From: Nitrososphaerales archaeon
Lineage (GTDB): Archaea; Thermoproteota; Nitrososphaeria; Nitrososphaerales; CADDZS01
NCBI GenBank assembly: GCA_030043455.1
Contig: JASHXQ010000020.1
Location: 1-6,320 of the forward strand
Direction of reading: 5' to 3'
Length of the DNA: 6,320 bases
Within the stretch, counting starts at the first letter, position 1; the number at the start of each line of letters is the position of its first letter. The position numbers and the translations under genes were made by a program. The notes below the pieces were generated by a model. It was given only the letters and a program-made list of their open reading frames with translations. It was not told the origin of the DNA and ran no database searches. Of this stretch, positions 1 to 5,727 are shown one piece after another.

Positions 1-588
1 CTGGATGCCGTAGATTGGTACGGCAAGTCCGCGATCAGAAAAGCTAGGATCCCCAAAAGCTATAGATTGGAGCCGCTCGATGCGATTCTTAGGGCAAGAC
101 GAACCCGAGAAGAGGTAGAGATCCTTCACTCGGCCAAACTGGCTGGTGTTGATTGTCCGGAGGTTTACTTTGCAGATCCATATTCTTGCGAGATCATCAT
201 GGAGTTCATTTCTGGGATTCTCTTGAAGAATATTCGAAACAAGGACGAGTCGATCTTTCGGACAGTAGGGAGGTACACTGGAAAACTTCACGTGGGTGGA
301 ATAATCCATGGAGACCTCACTACCAAAAACATCATCATTTCTGAAGACCGTCTAGTCTTCATCGATTTCGGGCTCGCATTCTTTTCTGATCGAATCGAAG
401 ATGCGGCGGAAGATCTGCATCTTCTGAAACAGGTTCTCAAAACAGAAATTTCCCAAAAGAAAGCCATGACGAATTTTGGGGCAACACTCCAGGGCTATGC
501 CGAAACTGTCGGCGAAAAACGGACAGCTATGGTAAAATCCCAAATCGCCAGGATTGAGCTGCGGGGGAGATACGCCCAGGTTGACTGA
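1..588 (+). CDS. bud32: KEOPS complex kinase/ATPase Bud32 (5' partial)
   Basis: Small atypical protein kinase/ATPase of the KEOPS complex, which together with Kae1 installs t6A37 on tRNAs in the cytoplasm. The frame is open from base 1, so the N-terminus lies outside the window. A TTG at 67 is not the start, because the preceding residues (WYGKSAIRKARIPKSYR, window residues 6-22) match the conserved Bud32 segment around the ATP-binding lysine (probably K14). Also visible are the hinge-like IIMEFISG, the catalytic loop HGDLTTKN (residues 103-110, with D105 and N110) and the metal-binding DFG (D122). The C-terminus RIELRGRYAQVD is the short basic tail typical of Bud32, and 195 residues are present. 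Missing upstream is the glycine-rich loop, roughly 10-20 residues if Bud32 is free-standing. If it is fused to Kae1, as in some archaea, the missing part would be about 340 residues. The stop overlaps the rdgB start, so the two are probably co-transcribed. Family assignment is firm; fusion status cannot be seen. Confidence 0.95.
   Translation: MDAVDWYGKSAIRKARIPKSYRLEPLDAILRARRTREEVEILHSAKLAGVDCPEVYFADPYSCEIIMEFISGILLKNIRNKDESIFRTVGRYTGKLHVGGIIHGDLTTKNIIISEDRLVFIDFGLAFFSDRIEDAAEDLHLLKQVLKTEISQKKAMTNFGATLQGYAETVGEKRTAMVKSQIARIELRGRYAQVD
562..588 (+). promoter_or_regulatory. bud32/rdgB stop-start overlap with purine-rich stretch
   Basis: The purine-rich GGGGGAG (563-569) lies 11 nt before a TTG at 581, and the overlap TTGACTGA contains the bud32 stop TGA (586-588). 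This supports re-initiation or coupled translation of rdgB at TTG 581 rather than at TTG 554. The spacing is longer than the ideal 5-9 nt, so its role as a true Shine-Dalgarno is uncertain. Confidence 0.45.
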
Positions 589-1180
589 ATTTTACTTCGC
601 TACTGGAAACGACCACAAGGTCGAGGAAGCTCGAGTGGCCCTTGCACAATATGATATCGAGGTCAAGAAGCTAGACCAATTTCAAAAGCTGGAAATCCAG
701 CACCCCGATCTCGGAGAAATTGCCTCCTCTGCCCTAGCTCTGATCGTTGCGAAGACAATTAAACCAGTGTTTGTTGAAGATGCGGGCCTTTTCGTTCATC
801 AGCTCAATGGTTTTCCTGGGCCTTACAGTTCCTACGTGTTCGAGACTCTGGGTAACGAGGGTATTTTGAAATTGTTGGAAGAGGCGAAAACAAGAAAGGC
901 AGATTTTCGCTCTGCGGTCGCCTTCGGCATGAACGGGAAATGGCTAGCGAATTTTTCTTCCACAACTGAAGGAACGGTACAGATGCAGGCGCGGGGAGAG
1001 AACGGCTTCGGGTTTGATCCGATTTTTGTACCGATGTGGACTTCGAAGACCTTTGCTGAAATGCCCCTCAAAGAAAAAACGATCTACTCGCACAGAGCCA
1101 AGGCGATTTCAAAACTGGCTCTCTGGTTTCTTAACGAATCCAAGACGAATCCTGAATTGCAAGTAAAAGAAAATGATTAG
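581..1180 (+). CDS. rdgB: XTP/dITP pyrophosphatase (RdgB/Ham1/ITPase family)
   Basis: Cytoplasmic house-cleaning enzyme that hydrolyses ITP, dITP and XTP to the monophosphate and pyrophosphate, keeping deaminated purines out of nucleic acids. With the start at TTG 581 the protein has 199 residues, normal for the family. Visible motifs in order are TGNDHK (residues 8-13, substrate and phosphate binding), VEDAGLFV with the candidate catalytic D67, GFPGPYSSYV, GFGFDP (142-147, base recognition) and SHR (170-172). An upstream in-frame TTG at 554 would add nine residues (SCGGDTPRL) with no family counterpart. The usual N-terminus is a short beta strand leading directly into TGNxxK, which favours 581. 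A purine-rich GGGGGAG at 563-569 lies upstream with a somewhat long spacer. The start lies inside bud32 (8-nt overlap), implying an operon with translational coupling. The tail after SHRAKAISKLALWFLN is polar and probably disordered. Confidence 0.95.
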   Translation: MTEFYFATGNDHKVEEARVALAQYDIEVKKLDQFQKLEIQHPDLGEIASSALALIVAKTIKPVFVEDAGLFVHQLNGFPGPYSSYVFETLGNEGILKLLEEAKTRKADFRSAVAFGMNGKWLANFSSTTEGTVQMQARGENGFGFDPIFVPMWTSKTFAEMPLKEKTIYSHRAKAISKLALWFLNESKTNPELQVKEND

Positions 1181-1283
1181 CAACGCATCGTAGGATCTTA
1201 CAAGTCAGAACACTTCCCCTTCTTATTTCGCGAATTGCGCAACCCTTATTTCGGGTAATTTCCGGATTCAGTTGCTTCAATCT
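1181..1283 (+). promoter_or_regulatory. rps15 leader with candidate promoter
   Basis: This 103-nt gap separates rdgB from rps15. It begins after the rdgB stop, contains a pyrimidine-rich run (CTTCCCCTTCTTATTT, about 1213-1228) that could act as a T-rich archaeal terminator, and carries the 9-mer CTTATTTCG twice, at 1222-1230 and 1245-1253. Either copy could be a weak TATA element. The first would place transcription initiation near 1250, the second near 1273-1278 with a very short leader before the start at 1284. No clear Shine-Dalgarno is visible before the rps15 start. The gap suggests that rps15 can be transcribed separately from bud32-rdgB. Confidence 0.35.
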
Positions 1284-1733
1284 TTGGCAAGAATACACTC
1301 GCACCGACACGGGAAGTCTCAGTCAACTCGGCCATCCTCGAAGAGACCGCCCAGCTGGGTGAATTACAGTCAGGACGAAATTGTTACGAATATTTCTAAA
1401 CTCTCCAAGGAGGGTTTGACCCCCAGTCAGATTGGATTGAGATTGCGGGATGATTACGGGGTGCCTAACACCAAGACTTTTCTCGGGAAATCGATCATTG
1501 AGGTACTTCAAGAGGGGAAGAACTCTCCGGCCCTCCCTGAAGATCTGGGCCGGCTGGTCGAGAGGGCCTCCAAGCTGAAGGAACATTTGGCAACTCACCA
1601 CGCTGATCGAAAGAACGTGCGGTCTCTGGAGCTGCTGGAGGCCAAAATTCACCGTTTGTCGAGCTACTACAAGCGGAACGAGAAACTCGCCGAATCGTGG
1701 AAGTACTCCACTGCGGTAGCTCAGCTCGCCTGA
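1284..1733 (+). CDS. rps15: 30S ribosomal protein uS15, archaeal type
   Basis: Small-subunit ribosomal protein that binds 16S rRNA in the central domain and contributes to inter-subunit bridging. The start is TTG 1284, giving MARIHSHRHGKS, the basic N-terminus characteristic of archaeal and eukaryotic S15. An in-frame TTG at 1272 would add four residues lacking in the family. The protein has 149 residues, matching archaeal S15, which carries an N-terminal extension of about 60 residues compared with the 89-residue bacterial form. The PSWVNYSQDEI and LTPSQIGLRLRDDYGVP segments are typical of that extension. The C-terminal S15 core shows DRKNVRSLELLEAKIHRLSSYYKR (108-131), the rRNA-binding helices. 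The N-terminus, LTPSQIG and the final WKY...VAQL resemble thaumarchaeal S15 as I remember it. The recJ-like gene follows 24 nt downstream, a pairing common in archaea, so the two are probably co-transcribed. Confidence 0.97.
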   Translation: MARIHSHRHGKSQSTRPSSKRPPSWVNYSQDEIVTNISKLSKEGLTPSQIGLRLRDDYGVPNTKTFLGKSIIEVLQEGKNSPALPEDLGRLVERASKLKEHLATHHADRKNVRSLELLEAKIHRLSSYYKRNEKLAESWKYSTAVAQLA

Positions 1734-1757
1734 TTTTCCAACTTGTATTGACCATCG

Positions 1758-3161
1758 ATGGAGGACGAGCAGGGGCTTTACGAGAAGGCTCGTCGGTTCG
1801 ACCTAAAGATCGCGGCTAGTGCGAAAAATAAGGAAAACATACTGATCGCGACCCACCACGACGCGGACGGAATCTGCGCGGCCGTGATACTGAGCGAATT
1901 TATCCTGAAGAACAAAGGACACTGTCAGATTCGGGCGGTATCTGAACCCAACTCCCGGTTTCTGGATCGACTGAGCTCTTCCAAGTTCGACCTGATCATC
2001 TTCGTAGATATCAGCGCCGGCCTGAGTGGCGAAATCGCCAAAAGGTTCGGAGACAAGTGGCTCATCATCGATCACCACGAAATCCCCGACTCGGAGGAAA
2101 CCTCCGAAAATGTGCTCAACTGCTGGCAATTTGGAATTGATGGAAATTCTTCGATCAGCTCATCTGGACTCTGCTTCTTGATTGCAAAAAGTCGCTCCGA
2201 CCGGCTTTCCTTTCTCGCCTTGACCGGGGCGATTGGAGATCGACAGGATACCGGTCCCCGGCGAACAGTGGTTGGTTTAAACGCCAAAATTCTCGAAGGG
2301 GACGGCGAATATTCCGCCGGAATTGATGCCAAGAACGATCTCATGGTCTGGGGGAGAGAGACCCGTCCGGTTCACGAGTCGATCGCGAACACCGTGTCGC
2401 TGTTCATTCCCGGGCTGACCGGTAACCGGGACGCTTGCCTCGCATCGTTGCGTGGGGCCGGGATAGAATTGAGGTCCGGCAATCGATGGAAAACTGCATC
2501 CGAGTTTGGAGAAGAAGAAAAACAGCGGCTGCTCGAAGCCATAGTGCCCCATCTCTCTGGTACCACTTACACCGTGGAAGATCTGGTCGGAACGGTTTAT
2601 GGTTTGAACACTCGAGATGAGTATTCCACTCTGAGAGATTCGAGAGACCTTGTGCTTCTCATCAACGCTTGCAGCCGGATGGGCAAGCCGAGCCTTGCTC
2701 TCGCTATCTGTCTTGGCGATGAACAGATCTTTGCCAGTAATTCCGATCAGATCATTTCAGATTATCGATCTGAGATCGTGAAAGGGATCCAGAGTCTACT
2801 CTCCAGCGAAGACCGCATTGTCGAGAAGGGGGACTATGCTATGATAGTGGGGGATGGTGTGGTGAGTGAACGAATGACTGGCGCGGTCTGTCAGATTGTT
2901 GCCTCATACTCTCGATTTAGGTCAAAGGTTGTTTTCGTACGAACGACCACACCTGATGGGGACGTGAAAATTTCCGCCCGGTCGGGAAAGGAAAGGACAG
3001 GTTATGATCTTGGATCCGCGTTAGCTAAGATTGGATCCACAACGTCCGGGGTGGGGGGAGGGCACAAAGGCGCAGCAGGGGCGAGGTTTTCTATTGCCAG
3101 ACAACAGGAATTTCAGCAGACACTCGATTCGATTTTTCAATCTACCAAACGAAGAAATTAG
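1758..3161 (+). CDS. recJ: RecJ/GAN-like single-stranded DNA nuclease (DHH-DHHA1 family)
   Basis: Archaeal relative of RecJ and Cdc45. Characterised members (GAN) are ssDNA exonucleases that associate with GINS at the replication fork. This protein has 467 residues, in the normal range. The DHH domain carries the metal-binding motifs intact: HHDADG (residues 33-38), IIFVDISAG (D84), IIDHHEIP (D105, H106, H107) and TGAIGDRQD (D161). The DHHA1 domain ends in GGGHKGAAG (433-441), the substrate-binding signature, preceded by VKISARSG. With all of these present the protein is predicted to be catalytically active, unlike eukaryotic Cdc45. The start is ATG 1758, because an in-frame TGA at 1749-1751 excludes anything further upstream. 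No Shine-Dalgarno is evident. It lies 24 nt after rps15, probably in one transcript. Some archaeal DHH paralogues act on nanoRNA or RNA, so substrate preference remains inference. Confidence 0.93.
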   Translation: MEDEQGLYEKARRFDLKIAASAKNKENILIATHHDADGICAAVILSEFILKNKGHCQIRAVSEPNSRFLDRLSSSKFDLIIFVDISAGLSGEIAKRFGDKWLIIDHHEIPDSEETSENVLNCWQFGIDGNSSISSSGLCFLIAKSRSDRLSFLALTGAIGDRQDTGPRRTVVGLNAKILEGDGEYSAGIDAKNDLMVWGRETRPVHESIANTVSLFIPGLTGNRDACLASLRGAGIELRSGNRWKTASEFGEEEKQRLLEAIVPHLSGTTYTVEDLVGTVYGLNTRDEYSTLRDSRDLVLLINACSRMGKPSLALAICLGDEQIFASNSDQIISDYRSEIVKGIQSLLSSEDRIVEKGDYAMIVGDGVVSERMTGAVCQIVASYSRFRSKVVFVRTTTPDGDVKISARSGKERTGYDLGSALAKIGSTTSGVGGGHKGAAGARFSIARQQEFQQTLDSIFQSTKRRN

Positions 3162-3282
3162 ATTAGGTTCAGAGTTTTAAGATGATTATAATTCCTCAAA
3201 AGTGGAGAATTTACTATCAATTAGGGAAGCTTTTCGGAAAGGCATGAAATACTCGATGAACTCTAGTACAGCGTGATATTTC
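3162..3282 (+). promoter_or_regulatory. Gap between recJ-like gene and secreted-protein gene
   Basis: This 121-nt AT-rich gap probably holds the 3' end of the rps15-recJ transcript and the promoter of the next gene. TATA-like stretches occur at 3184-3193 (GATTATAATT) and 3208-3216 (AATTTACTA), which would give leaders of roughly 40-65 nt before TTG 3283. No strong hairpin terminator or Shine-Dalgarno is seen. A ten-codon reading frame (ATG 3244 to TGA 3276) ends in the same frame as, and just before, the downstream gene. I do not consider it a gene. Confidence 0.3.
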
Positions 3283-3978
3283 TTGGTATCCCAAAAGTTG
3301 ATCTTAGGAACTAGCATTACCGCTATAGCGGTTGTCGTAAGTCTACTAGGTGCCATGGTTTTGCTTAGTGCGTCATCGGCCGATTCTCCCTCCTCGACCA
3401 CGACGCAGGTTAGCGGTCAACAACCAGGGTCTTGGATGGGCGCGCGCGGTGGAAACTTCTCCGGCCCGTGGATGGGTGGCCGTAATGGAAACTTTTCAGG
3501 GCCTCCGCAAGGAATGGGATTCCCGCCGTCTTTCTCCAACGGAGGAAGACAACACTTTGGAGGAAACTTTGGGGCACTGCAGGGTCCGCCTGCAAATCTG
3601 ACAATCGGACAGATCATCACTCTGACCAGTACTAACGGGAGTTTCGTTGAGGTGGACAATCCCAGCGACAACGGAACTGCTTCAGGAACATTGGCCCTTA
3701 CTGTGACCGGGAAACTCAGCGAAGGCTATACTTTCTCGATTTCGAGCGGGTCCTTCACTATTAGTGGGACTCAGTATACTATCTCCTCGGGAAGCGCCCA
3801 AACTGGGCTGGGAGGGAATAATCTCCAGGGACAGGGAAGCACCAGTTCAAGCGGTGATTTCCTCGTACAGCTGCAAGCGCGAGGAAGCCTGGCTGGAACT
3901 AATGCCTCGGTGCATGTCGACCTGAAGACCGGCTCCACGGAGTATATGGTAAATCTCCTTACTTCCGTACAGAATTGA
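3283..3978 (+). CDS. Predicted secreted or membrane-anchored Gly/Ser/Asn-rich protein of unknown function
   Basis: I do not recognise this protein. It has 231 residues if TTG 3283 is the start, and an in-frame TGA at 3274-3276 excludes earlier starts. TTG 3298 is an alternative that removes five residues, including the lysine at position 5. Residues 6-30 form a hydrophobic segment after a short polar, lysine-bearing start, consistent with a Sec signal peptide or N-terminal anchor. Residues 31-45 are a Ser/Thr linker. Residues 46-104 are a Gly/Asn/Pro/Phe-rich low-complexity region containing a tandem 12-residue repeat (WMGxRxGNFSGP at 51-62 and 63-74). From about 105 to the end is a Thr/Ser/Gly/Val-alternating region with beta-strand character (for example LALTVTGKLSEGYTFSISSGSFTISG). 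Six N-X-S/T sequons (N58, N70, N105, N118, N130, N207) fit an exported, possibly N-glycosylated surface protein. There is no cysteine and no enzyme motif. It is followed by a strong terminator and appears monocistronic, unrelated in function to its neighbours. Confidence 0.8.
   Translation: MVSQKLILGTSITAIAVVVSLLGAMVLLSASSADSPSSTTTQVSGQQPGSWMGARGGNFSGPWMGGRNGNFSGPPQGMGFPPSFSNGGRQHFGGNFGALQGPPANLTIGQIITLTSTNGSFVEVDNPSDNGTASGTLALTVTGKLSEGYTFSISSGSFTISGTQYTISSGSAQTGLGGNNLQGQGSTSSSGDFLVQLQARGSLAGTNASVHVDLKTGSTEYMVNLLTSVQN
3433..3504 (+). repeat. Tandem 36-bp coding repeat (two copies) in secreted-protein gene
   Basis: Copies at 3433-3468 and 3469-3504 encode WMGARGGNFSGP and WMGGRNGNFSGP. Ten of the 12 residues match, but only about 26 of 36 bases do. 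Six of the eight differing codons differ only at synonymous third positions, so the duplication looks old with the peptide sequence retained. Confidence 0.85.
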
Positions 3979-3994
3979 GCCTCCCAACAAGCGT

Positions 3995-4031
3995 AGAGAG
4001 GGGAACCTCTCTCCTCAATTTTATTTTGTTT
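3995..4031 (+). terminator. Hairpin plus T-rich terminator after secreted-protein gene
   Basis: A perfect 7-bp stem (AGAGAGG 3995-4001 pairing with CCTCTCT 4006-4012, loop GGAA) starts 16 nt after the stop codon. It is followed by a T-rich tract, AATTTTATTTTGTTT (about 4017-4031). Archaeal termination relies mainly on the T-rich tract, which is present here. It would also separate this transcript from the convergent pcc1 transcript. Confidence 0.75.
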
Positions 4032-4045
4032 AAAATCCTGTGATT

Positions 4046-4059
4046 AGCTCGTGAGAGCT
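4046..4059 (-). other. Small inverted repeat at the 3' end of pcc1
   Basis: AGCTC (4046-4050) pairs with GAGCT (4055-4059) across a GTGA loop, and the last base lies in the pcc1 stop codon. On the minus strand it is not followed by a clean T-run, so it is at best a weak terminator or mRNA 3'-end structure. A 5-bp stem can easily arise by chance. Confidence 0.25.
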
Positions 4060-4298
4060 TACTCCAGAACCTTGGTAGCCGCGTCCGCGTGTGCTAAGAA
4101 CTCGTCCAGGGTCGAAATCAAACTGGGTAGCCGGTCATTGTCGGCAATTTCGACAAAAATCTCGAGTTTATTCGAACGACGTTTTTGAGAGATTTTCATT
4201 CCGCTCGGTAGATTGATATTATCAGGCGAGAGACCGCTGTCCACTGCTCGTGCAGTTTTTTGACTGTCTAGATTTATCGTGAGGACTGATCTGATCAA
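4059..4298 (-). CDS. pcc1: KEOPS complex subunit Pcc1
   Basis: Small dimerising subunit of the KEOPS t6A tRNA-modification complex. It binds Kae1 and bridges two copies of the complex. The protein has 79 residues, normal for Pcc1. The pattern fits the family: an N-terminal beta strand (IRSVLTINL), helix 1 (SQKTARAVDSGLSPDN, with the typical 'L-x-PDN'), a strand pair with basic residues (GMKISQKRRSNKLEIFVEIAD) and a C-terminal helix starting with LPSLISTLDEFLAHADAATKVLE. The start is TTG at 4298-4296 (minus strand). The frame upstream reaches a stop (complement of 4329-4331) with no ATG, GTG or other TTG in between. It is convergent with the secreted-protein gene and divergent from serS. Bud32, another subunit of the same complex, is encoded at the left end of the window. 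The fold is small and divergent, so the assignment rests on overall pattern rather than catalytic residues. Confidence 0.85.
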   Translation of the reverse strand: MIRSVLTINLDSQKTARAVDSGLSPDNINLPSGMKISQKRRSNKLEIFVEIADNDRLPSLISTLDEFLAHADAATKVLE

Positions 4299-4393
4299 GC
4301 TTGAAAGTTTTCCGTACTCTCGAAGTCGTTACTTCTCGCACATTAAAAGCTGCCCTCAATTCTGCATAGGGCCAACCCGGAGGTGGAAACAAC
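4299..4393. promoter_or_regulatory. Divergent pcc1/serS promoter region
   Basis: These 95 nt must hold promoters for both genes. The only clearly AT-rich element is CATTAAAAG (4341-4349). On the plus strand it could place serS transcription near 4372, just before its ribosome-binding site. On the minus strand, CTTTTAATG lies about 45 nt before the pcc1 start and would give a leader of about 20 nt. A shared or bidirectional element is possible. Neither version matches the TATA consensus well. Confidence 0.35.
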
Positions 4394-4396
4394 TTG
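4378..4396 (+). promoter_or_regulatory. Strong Shine-Dalgarno fixing a TTG start for serS
   Basis: CGGAGGTGG (4378-4386) is nearly complementary to the anti-Shine-Dalgarno 3' end of archaeal 16S rRNA. It lies 7 nt before TTG 4394. The spacing and match make TTG 4394 the start, agreeing with the expected SerRS N-terminus (IDIRILRDSPE). It is the only textbook ribosome-binding site I see in the window. Confidence 0.85.
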
Positions 4397-5671
4397 ATTG
4401 ACATCCGAATCCTCCGGGACTCTCCAGAGAGAATCCGAGAAAATCTGGAACAGCGGAATATCACAAACTTCCCACTCGACGAATTATTGGGTCTAGATCA
4501 AAATCGACGTGAGCTCATTTCTCGGACTCAAAAACTCAAAGAAGAAAGAAATAGGATTTCCCTTGAGGTGGCGAAAGCGAAGAGAGCAGGAAACGAGGCA
4601 CAGGATTTAATTTCCAGGATGAAGCTTACTTCAGACGAGATTTCCGAAAATGACAATGAGGTCGAAGAGATCAACGGGAAACTCAACGGCTTACTCGGCA
4701 CAGTTCCCAACTTTATCGATCCCTCTGTTCCCATCGGGAAGGACGAAAACGCCAATATCGAAGTTAGCAAGTGGGGACAACCGATGGCGGGGACACTTGA
4801 TCACATTGACATTGCTGGCGAATTCGATCTGATTGATGTAGAGAGAGCAGCGAAAACCTCTGGTGCGCGGTTTTACTTTCTCCGGAGGGATCTCACCCGG
4901 TTGAACTACGCCCTAATTAGTGCAGCGTTGGATTTCCTTCGATCCCGCGGTTTTGTTCTCATTCAGCCGCCGTACATGTTGAAGAGGGATGCGATCGGAG
5001 GCGCCGTCATACTTGGGGATTTCGAGGAAGTCATCTACAAAATTGAAGGGGAGGACCTCTACCTGATCGGGACTTCGGAACACGCCATCGCGGCGATGCA
5101 TATGGATGAAATTTTCGAAGGTTCTGCCCTTCCGCTCAGATACGCGGGAATAAGTCCTTGCTTTCGAAAAGAGGCAGGAGCTCACGGCCGGGATACAAAG
5201 GGAATTTTCCGGGTTCATCAGTTCGAGAAAGTAGAACAGTTCGTTTATTGCAAACCTTCAGAATCCGACAGCGAGCATAAGCTGCTCCTTGGGAATGCCG
5301 AGGGTTTCATGCAACAGTTAGGCATTCCCTATCATGTGGTCTTATTAAGCTCGGGAGACATGGGGAAGGTCTCCGCAAAGACCTTCGATATCGAGGGCTG
5401 GATTCCCAGCCAAGGAAAGTACCGGGAGCTTATCTCGTGTAGCAATTGTACTGAGTTCCAGTCGAGGGCTCTTGGCATAAAGTATCGTGAAAAGGCTCAC
5501 GAAGAATCCAAATTTCTACATACACTAAACAGTACTCTCGTCGCAACTGAAAGAACACTTGTCGCGATCATCGAGAATTACTACCGGCAGGATGCGCGGG
5601 TCATCGAAGTGCCTAAAGTGCTCGTGCCCTACATGAACTCCCAGACTGAGATCCATCCAGTGAAAAAGTAG
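4394..5671 (+). CDS. serS: Seryl-tRNA synthetase (standard class IIa type)
   Basis: Charges tRNA-Ser with serine in the cytoplasm, and also supplies Ser-tRNA for selenocysteine in organisms that use it. The protein has 425 residues, standard length. Residues 1-110 form the tRNA-binding arm: a conserved MIDIRILRDSPERIRENLEQR start, then a long antiparallel coiled coil rich in Lys/Glu/Arg (about 30-100). The class II catalytic core shows motif 1 around 171-195 (NYALISAALDFLRSRGF...QPPY, prolines 192-193), the serine-binding TSEH (227-230), motif 2 with FRKE (257-260, ATP-binding R258) followed by GRDTKGIFRVHQFEKVEQF, then ELISCSNCTEFQSRALGIKYR, and motif 3 NSTLVATERTLVAI (379 onward, R387). The NST...ATxR form of motif 3 is the archaeal variant as I recall it. 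This is the common SerRS, not the rare methanogen form, which carries a zinc-binding active site and a different N-domain. A strong ribosome-binding site fixes the TTG start. Confidence 0.97.
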   Translation: MIDIRILRDSPERIRENLEQRNITNFPLDELLGLDQNRRELISRTQKLKEERNRISLEVAKAKRAGNEAQDLISRMKLTSDEISENDNEVEEINGKLNGLLGTVPNFIDPSVPIGKDENANIEVSKWGQPMAGTLDHIDIAGEFDLIDVERAAKTSGARFYFLRRDLTRLNYALISAALDFLRSRGFVLIQPPYMLKRDAIGGAVILGDFEEVIYKIEGEDLYLIGTSEHAIAAMHMDEIFEGSALPLRYAGISPCFRKEAGAHGRDTKGIFRVHQFEKVEQFVYCKPSESDSEHKLLLGNAEGFMQQLGIPYHVVLLSSGDMGKVSAKTFDIEGWIPSQGKYRELISCSNCTEFQSRALGIKYREKAHEESKFLHTLNSTLVATERTLVAIIENYYRQDARVIEVPKVLVPYMNSQTEIHPVKK

Positions 5672-5687
5672 CTCGTTTACAGCTTTA

Positions 5688-5695
5688 CTTATATT
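5688..5695 (+). promoter_or_regulatory. TATA box for the eS1 gene
   Basis: CTTATATT matches the archaeal TATA-box pattern well. It sits about 33-40 nt before the ATG at 5728, placing initiation near 5717-5722 and leaving a leader of about 6-11 nt. The eS1 mRNA would therefore be nearly leaderless, consistent with the absence of a Shine-Dalgarno. It lies in the 56-nt gap after serS and gives eS1 its own promoter. Confidence 0.6.
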
Positions 5696-5709
5696 CGGAA
5701 AAACCGAAT
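5693..5709. repeat. Perfect inverted repeat overlapping the eS1 TATA box
   Basis: ATTCGG (5693-5698) and CCGAAT (5704-5709) are perfect inverted copies around AAAAA. The left arm overlaps the TATA box and the right arm ends shortly before the expected transcription start. No T-tract follows, so it is not an intrinsic terminator for serS. It could be an operator site, or a chance 6-bp palindrome. Confidence 0.5.
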
Positions 5710-5727
5710 GCGACCTTCTGCGTATTT

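Noticed and set aside
67..588. TTG 67 as the start of bud32
   Set aside because: Codons 1-22 of the open frame encode the conserved Bud32 segment with the ATP-binding lysine, so the gene extends beyond the left edge.
1233..1242. Possible hairpin around GCGAATTGCGC in the rps15 leader
   Set aside because: Only about 3 bp can pair, so there is no meaningful stem.
2072..2566. Several minus-strand frames of 64-91 codons within the recJ-like gene
   Set aside because: They lie wholly inside a gene with intact catalytic motifs. Their residues look random and they overlap each other in different frames.
3244..3276. Ten-codon ATG frame before the secreted-protein gene
   Set aside because: Too short, with no ribosome-binding site and no evidence of conservation. 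Recorded only as a finding about the in-frame stop.
3186..3401. Minus-strand 71-codon frame overlapping the recJ-secreted protein gap
   Set aside because: It overlaps the signal-peptide region of the plus-strand gene, has no recognisable motif, and looks like the antisense shadow of a low-stop-density region.
4222..4464. Minus-strand 80-codon frame spanning the pcc1 start and the serS N-terminus
   Set aside because: It overlaps two well-supported genes in other frames, covers the strong serS ribosome-binding site, and has no family resemblance.
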